Positions 46,401 through 50,472 of a DNA stretch of 50,472 bases are shown one piece after another. The stretch's first letter is position 1. Every line of letters starts with the position of its first letter. The position numbers and the translations under genes were made by a program. The stretch lies in NCBI GenBank assembly GCA_028713055.1, contig JAQTOX010000003.1:1-50472 (forward strand), in the 5' to 3' direction. The stretch is from Methylococcales bacterium (GTDB lineage Bacteria > Pseudomonadota > Gammaproteobacteria > Methylococcales > Methylomonadaceae). The notes beneath the pieces are model-generated. The model was not told where the DNA came from. It was given only the letters and a program-made list of their open reading frames with translations, and ran no database searches.

Positions 46401-47698
46401 TTAACTTTCTGCCGCAACTTTTTTAGTCGTTTTGCGTTCAGGCTTTTCAGTTTTATAAATTAACGTGGGTTCTACATTGCCCAAAATAACGTCCTTATCA
46501 ATTATCACTTTACAAATATTATCCGCTGAAGGCAATTCATACATTGTGTTCAACAATACATTTTCAACAATTGTCCGAAGTCCGCGTGCGCCTGTTTTAC
46601 GTTCCATCGATTTTTGAGCGATTGCCGACAATGATTCGTCACTAAATTCAAGTTCAGCACCTTCCATTTCAAATAAATGCTTATATTGTTTAATCAAAGC
46701 ATTTTTTGGTTGGGTTAAAATTTGAATCAGGGCAGCTTCGTCCAATTCTTCCAATGTAGCGATAACTGGTAAACGACCAACAAATTCAGGAATCAAACCA
46801 TATTTGATTAAATCTTCCGCTTCAACCTCAGCAAATAACTGTCCGATATTTTACTTTCATCTTTAGTTTTTACTTCTGCCGAAAAGCCAATACCGCCTGT
46901 TTCTGAACGTGATTGGATTACTTTATCTAAACCAGCAAATGCACCGCCAACGATGAACAACATATTTGCCGTATTTACTTGAATAAACTCTTGATTCGGA
47001 TGTTTACGTCCACCCTGTGGGGCAATCGAAGCCACTGTCCCCTCAATCAATTTTAGCAACGCTTGCTGCACACCTTCACCAGATACGTCACGAGTCAGCG
47101 ACGTACTTTCTGATTTTTTAGAAATTTTATCAATCTCATCAATATAGACAATCGCTGATTCAGCTTTAGCTACATCGTATTCACATTTTTGCAAAATTTT
47201 TTGAATGATATTTTCAACATCTTCACCCACATAACCAGCTTCCGTTAATGTGGTAGCGTCGGCAATCGCAAAAGGTACATCGAGTAGACGTGCTAACGTT
47301 TCGGCTAACAACGTTTTTCCAGATCCTGTAGGACCTATCAGCAAAATGTTGCTTTTTGCGAGTTCAATTTGATTCTTTTTAGACTTATTGTTTTTGTTGC
47401 GTAACCGCTTGTAGTGATTATAAACCGCAACCGCTAAGATTTTTTTAGCGCGTTCCTGACCAATAACATAACCGTCTAACTCGTTTTTGATTTCTTTCGG
47501 CTTTGGTAACTTACCTTCATTGAGCGGGGTTAATTCACTCAATTCTTCCAGCAAAATATCATCACAAAGTTCAACGCATTCATCACATATATACACCGAC
47601 GGACCAGCAATCATTTTTCGTATTTCATGCTGACTTTTATTGCAAAACGAACAATAAGCCAATTTTTCGTCGTCTTTATTTTTGTCTTTACTGCTCAT
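46401..47698 (-). pseudogene. clpX: ATP-dependent Clp protease ATP-binding subunit ClpX, frameshifted
   Basis: The family's full length is covered, but in two frames. The first part (47698-46808, 296 aa) has the zinc domain ([17 protein letters not shown]...CDECVELC), Walker [13 protein letters not shown], Walker [10 protein letters not shown] and the sensor region, then reads out of frame as [12 protein letters not shown] and stops. The second part (to 46401) continues the protein as [29 protein letters not shown]... to the end. Adding one T at about 46837-46839 (GACAGT-TATTTGCT) restores a continuous protein. There is no typical slippery heptamer. The cause is either a sequencing/assembly error or a real one-base deletion. 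Neighbours clpP, tig and lon are intact. Confidence 0.85.
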
Positions 47699-47726
47699 AA
47701 CTGCCTTCTTTGCCTAAATCGCCGGT

Positions 47727-48380
47727 TTATTTATCTGTTTTATCAACCGCAGTTGCTCGATCGGTTAATACTTGATCAATCAATCCATAAGTCACTGCAT
47801 CATTCGCACTTAAGAAATTATCACGATCAGTATCGGCTTGCACTTTTTTCAATGTTTGACCGGTATGATGTGCTAATACTTTGTTCAATTTTTCGCGAAT
47901 CAACAAAATTTCTTTGGCGTGAATATCGAAATCTGACGCTTGACCCGAAAAACCGCCTAACGGTTGGTGAATCATCATACGAGAATGTGGCAAGCAGTAA
48001 CGCTTACCTTTCGCGCCACCCGTTAATAAAATCGCTCCCATACTCGCGGCTTGACCAATACACATTGTACTAACATCTGGTCTGATGAATTGCATCGTGT
48101 CGTAAATCGACATTCCAGCCGTCACCGAACCGCCGGGCGAATTGATGTATAAATGAATATCTTTATCTGGGTTTTCGGATTCTAAAAACAACAACTGCGC
48201 CACGACAAGATTTGCCATGTAATCTTCAACTTGACCCACCAAGAAAATCACACGTTCTTTAAGTAAGCGTGAGTAAATATCAAAAGCGCGTTCGCCACGT
48301 GCTGTTTGCTCGACAACCATCGGTACTAAACCGCCAGCTGCTTGTGTTGCCATCATTTGTGCGAGTTGTTGTGAGTACAT
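47727..48380 (-). CDS. clpP: ATP-dependent Clp protease proteolytic subunit
   Basis: 217 aa. Serine protease with catalytic Ser in GQAASMGA, His in [10 protein letters not shown], and Asp in the [10 protein letters not shown] region. It forms the tetradecamer that works with ClpX or ClpA. The gene follows tig by 18 bases and precedes clpX by 28, the usual operon order. Confidence 0.97.
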   Translation of the reverse strand: MYSQQLAQMMATQAAGGLVPMVVEQTARGERAFDIYSRLLKERVIFLVGQVEDYMANLVVAQLLFLESENPDKDIHLYINSPGGSVTAGMSIYDTMQFIRPDVSTMCIGQAASMGAILLTGGAKGKRYCLPHSRMMIHQPLGGFSGQASDFDIHAKEILLIREKLNKVLAHHTGQTLKKVQADTDRDNFLSANDAVTYGLIDQVLTDRATAVDKTDK

Positions 48381-48398
48381 TTTTTATTCCGGCTAGAT

Positions 48399-49691
48399 TT
48401 AAGCGTTCATAACAGTGTTGAAATCGACGTTCTCAGTCGTAACAATTGCTTTTGCAAGCAACCAATCCGTAACTTGTTCTTCCATAGTCATTTGACGTAC
48501 ATCTTTTAAACGGCTTTCGTCTTTGTAATACCACTCAAGGATTTGAGCTGGATTTTCATAGCTTTTTGACATATCTTCGACACGGGCGCGAACTCTATCC
48601 TCGTCTACTTTCAATTCATTTTCATGAATAATTTCACCGACAATAAAACCTAGAGCCACTCGTTTTTTAGCCTCGGCTTCAAACATTTCACGTGGCAATT
48701 GCAACGCACTTAAATCCATTTTATTTTTCTTCGCCATATCTTTATATGGTTTCAAAAGCTCTTCAATTTCGTCATCGATCAACGTATTTGGGACAGACAC
48801 GCCCACTTTTTCATAAGCAGCAGTTAATGCAGCCATTTTCAAATTAGCTTTTAACTTGTTATTTAATTCGCGCGTCATGTTTTCTTTAACATCGTTACGG
48901 AATCCATCTACGGTGCCACTTTCTGTTCCGTAGGCTTTAACAAATTCTTCGTCAATTTCAGGTAAGATAGCTACTTCAACTTGTTTCACTTCGACTTCAA
49001 AATCAGCCGCTTTTCCAGCCAATTTTTCGTTTGGATAATCTTCTGGGAATGTGACAGTAAAGTTTTTAGAGTCGCCTGCTTTTAATCCAATCAAATTTTC
49101 TTCAAAACCTGGAATCATGTTACCTGCACCAAGTTCAACAGGATGATTTTCAGCTTTTCCGTTGGTGAAATTTTCGCCTTCTAAACTGCCTGAAAAATCT
49201 ATCGTGACACGATCTTTTTCTTCAGCAGCGCGTTCAACAATTTCCCATGTCTGACGTTGTTTACGTAATTTCGTAATCATGTCATCAACATCGCTTTCTT
49301 CCACTGTTGCGACTTGTTGTGTTACCGCTAACGAATCTACGCCATCTAAAGTAATTACAGGGTAAACTTCAAAAGCTGCAATGTAACTAAAACCTTCAGT
49401 GTTATTAAGAACTTCAATATGCGGATAACCAGCGGGATTTAAATCTTGTTCTTTCAACGCATCAAAATAACTGGATTGAATTAAATCCGAAACAATTTCA
49501 TCCCGAACTTGTGCGCTATACATTTTGGTAACTACAGTTAAGGGAACCTTGCCACGACGAAAGCCATCAATACGCGCTTCTTTGGCGATTTTTTGTAAGC
49601 GAGGAGTCATTTGCGCTTGGACTAGCGACTCTGGCAAAGTGACCGTCATTTTGCGACCTAATTCTGATGTTTGCTCAACAGAAACTTGCAT
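48399..49691 (-). CDS. tig: Trigger factor
   Basis: 430 aa. The ribosome-binding N-terminus (MQVSVEQTSELGRKMTVTLP; GFRRGKVPLTVV) is followed by an FKBP-type isomerase domain (DFSGSLEGENFTNGKAENHPVELGAGNMIPGFEENLIG, about 155-245) and the helical C-terminal chaperone arms. It binds nascent chains at the ribosome exit and starts the tig-clpP-clpX operon. Confidence 0.97.
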   Translation of the reverse strand: MQVSVEQTSELGRKMTVTLPESLVQAQMTPRLQKIAKEARIDGFRRGKVPLTVVTKMYSAQVRDEIVSDLIQSSYFDALKEQDLNPAGYPHIEVLNNTEGFSYIAAFEVYPVITLDGVDSLAVTQQVATVEESDVDDMITKLRKQRQTWEIVERAAEEKDRVTIDFSGSLEGENFTNGKAENHPVELGAGNMIPGFEENLIGLKAGDSKNFTVTFPEDYPNEKLAGKAADFEVEVKQVEVAILPEIDEEFVKAYGTESGTVDGFRNDVKENMTRELNNKLKANLKMAALTAAYEKVGVSVPNTLIDDEIEELLKPYKDMAKKNKMDLSALQLPREMFEAEAKKRVALGFIVGEIIHENELKVDEDRVRARVEDMSKSYENPAQILEWYYKDESRLKDVRQMTMEEQVTDWLLAKAIVTTENVDFNTVMNA

Positions 49692-49798
49692 TTATTTTCC
49701 CCACATATTTTTTAATTAAAGATTGAAGTTAAATGTTTTGAATGCCGATTTGGCTCAATGATTTGAAGTTTTGAAATAACTTTTGATTCGGATATTAG

Positions 49799-49883
49799 TG
49801 GTGCGAATGGAGAGACTCGAACTCTCACGGGGTGACCCACAGGAACCTAAATCCAGCGCGTATACCAATTTCGCCACATTCGC
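49799..49883 (-). tRNA. tRNA-Leu (anticodon TAG)
   Basis: 85 bases including encoded CCA, with a long variable arm as in leucine tRNAs. Acceptor GCGAATG/CATTCGC, D-arm GGCGAAATTGGTATACGC, anticodon loop TTTAGGT (TAG), T-arm AGAGTTCGAGTCTCT. Upstream of tig. Confidence 0.93.
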
Positions 49884-50134
49884 ACGTTAATGAACTTGGA
49901 ATTATAGCCGCAATGATGTTTAAGCAACAAGTAGTAATTTGTTTTTAATTTGTGTAATGTTCAATCTGCATGCTTTTTGTGCAGTACCTTATGACAAATA
50001 TACTCAAAAAAGCTAACTTAATATCGAACTGTAAATACCACTCAATTATTAGAATTTTAGGATGAGTTTTAGATTGTTTTCTTGTGTCATACCAATCGAA
50101 ATATAGCTAAATAAAAAAATCTTTGGAAAAAATT

Positions 50135-50472
50135 ATGTCAATTTCAGTCGCTACAAAATTTCTCGTTGTCGATAATTCAGAATCAATACGAAAAGTAATT
50201 ATTCAAAAACTACGCGCGTTTGGCGCACAGCGTTGCTTAGAAGCGGCAAATGGCGAAGAAGCATTAGTTATTTTGAAACAACAAACTATCGATGTGATTT
50301 TGTCGGATAGCGATATATCTCCAATGTCGGGTTTAGATTTACTAAAAATTGTACGAACAGATGCCAAACTTTGTTCAGTCTCTTTTGTCATGATTACGGG
50401 GGAATCAAGTCATGATTATCTTTTAGAGGCGATAAAATATGGTGTGAGTAGTGTTTTGATTAAACCGTACAC
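50135..50472 (+). CDS. Response-regulator receiver domain protein (3' end outside window)
   Basis: 112 codons to the edge, no stop. The CheY-like receiver fold shows FLVVDNSESIRKVI, where the second acidic residue of the usual DD pair is Asn. The likely phospho-acceptor Asp is in VILSDSDISPMSGLDLLK, followed by the switch Thr in FVMITGES and the Lys in LIKPY. It may be a stand-alone receiver or carry an output domain downstream. Confidence 0.9.
   Translation, partial: MSISVATKFLVVDNSESIRKVIIQKLRAFGAQRCLEAANGEEALVILKQQTIDVILSDSDISPMSGLDLLKIVRTDAKLCSVSFVMITGESSHDYLLEAIKYGVSSVLIKPY

Noticed and set aside
46800..46860. Programmed -1 frameshifting in clpX.
   Set aside because: No slippery heptamer or clear downstream hairpin is seen, and clpX is not known to need frameshifting.

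Overview
The window looks like the chromosome of an AT-rich gammaproteobacterium. The arrangement tRNA-Leu / tig-clpP-clpX / lon / hupB / tRNA-Val-tRNA-Asp / ppiD, the birA-coaX pair, and single copies of accA, nadB and the dTDP-rhamnose genes are typical of the class. Large exoproteins, an NRPS and a copper-type RiPP system would fit a Methylococcales- or Thiotrichales-like lineage, but the genus cannot be fixed from the sequence alone. Genes are densely packed, and many neighbours overlap by 1-4 bases (ATGA, GTGA, TAATG), so translational coupling is a general feature here.

Layout. 1-5411 (minus): a two-partner secretion pair, with a large FHA-type exoprotein that runs off the left edge and its FhaC/ShlB transporter. 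5442-12482: an accessory block built around two related P-type ATPases that have the P1B scaffold but no CPC metal-binding motif; one is coupled to a 63-aa protein, the other to an Acg-like nitroreductase and a 451-aa protein of unknown family. 12497-18880 (minus): a single-module NRPS (A-PCP-E-C) followed without a gap by an asparagine-synthetase-like amidotransferase. 18952-21909 (minus): a DUF697-like protein, nadB and accA. 22024-24360: a plasmid-like block (XRE regulator, small secreted protein, 21-bp iterons, Rep_3 initiator) bracketed by imperfect 35-bp direct repeats. 24415-28018: an ECF sigma/anti-sigma pair, an HvfA-type RiPP metallophore precursor, a 495-aa secreted Met-rich protein and a DoxX/HvfX membrane protein. 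The last three genes share a strongly conserved promoter (GTAAGGTT-N13-CGACTAA), which defines a small ECF regulon. 27988-31347 (minus): rfbCDBA for dTDP-L-rhamnose. 31596-37410: an outer-membrane barrel, a ZnuD-type zinc receptor and Zur with two Zur boxes, and a GspE/PilB ATPase with a zinc-ribbon partner. 37446-41257: flavin reductase, an enlarged triosephosphate isomerase, a PilZ protein, birA and coaX. 41261-49883: ppiD, two tRNAs, hupB, lon, clpX (frameshifted), clpP, tig and tRNA-Leu. 50135-end: a partial response-regulator receiver.

Most novel points: (i) the ECF regulon controlling an HvfA/HvfX pair with no modifying MNIO enzyme nearby, together with an undescribed Met-rich secreted protein; (ii) the pair of CPC-less P-type ATPases with an Acg-like nitroreductase and an orphan 451-aa protein; (iii) an iteron/Rep_3 replicon inside chromosomal genes; (iv) a 45-bp in-frame REP-like insertion with a 10-bp duplication in the NRPS; (v) a one-base frameshift in clpX.
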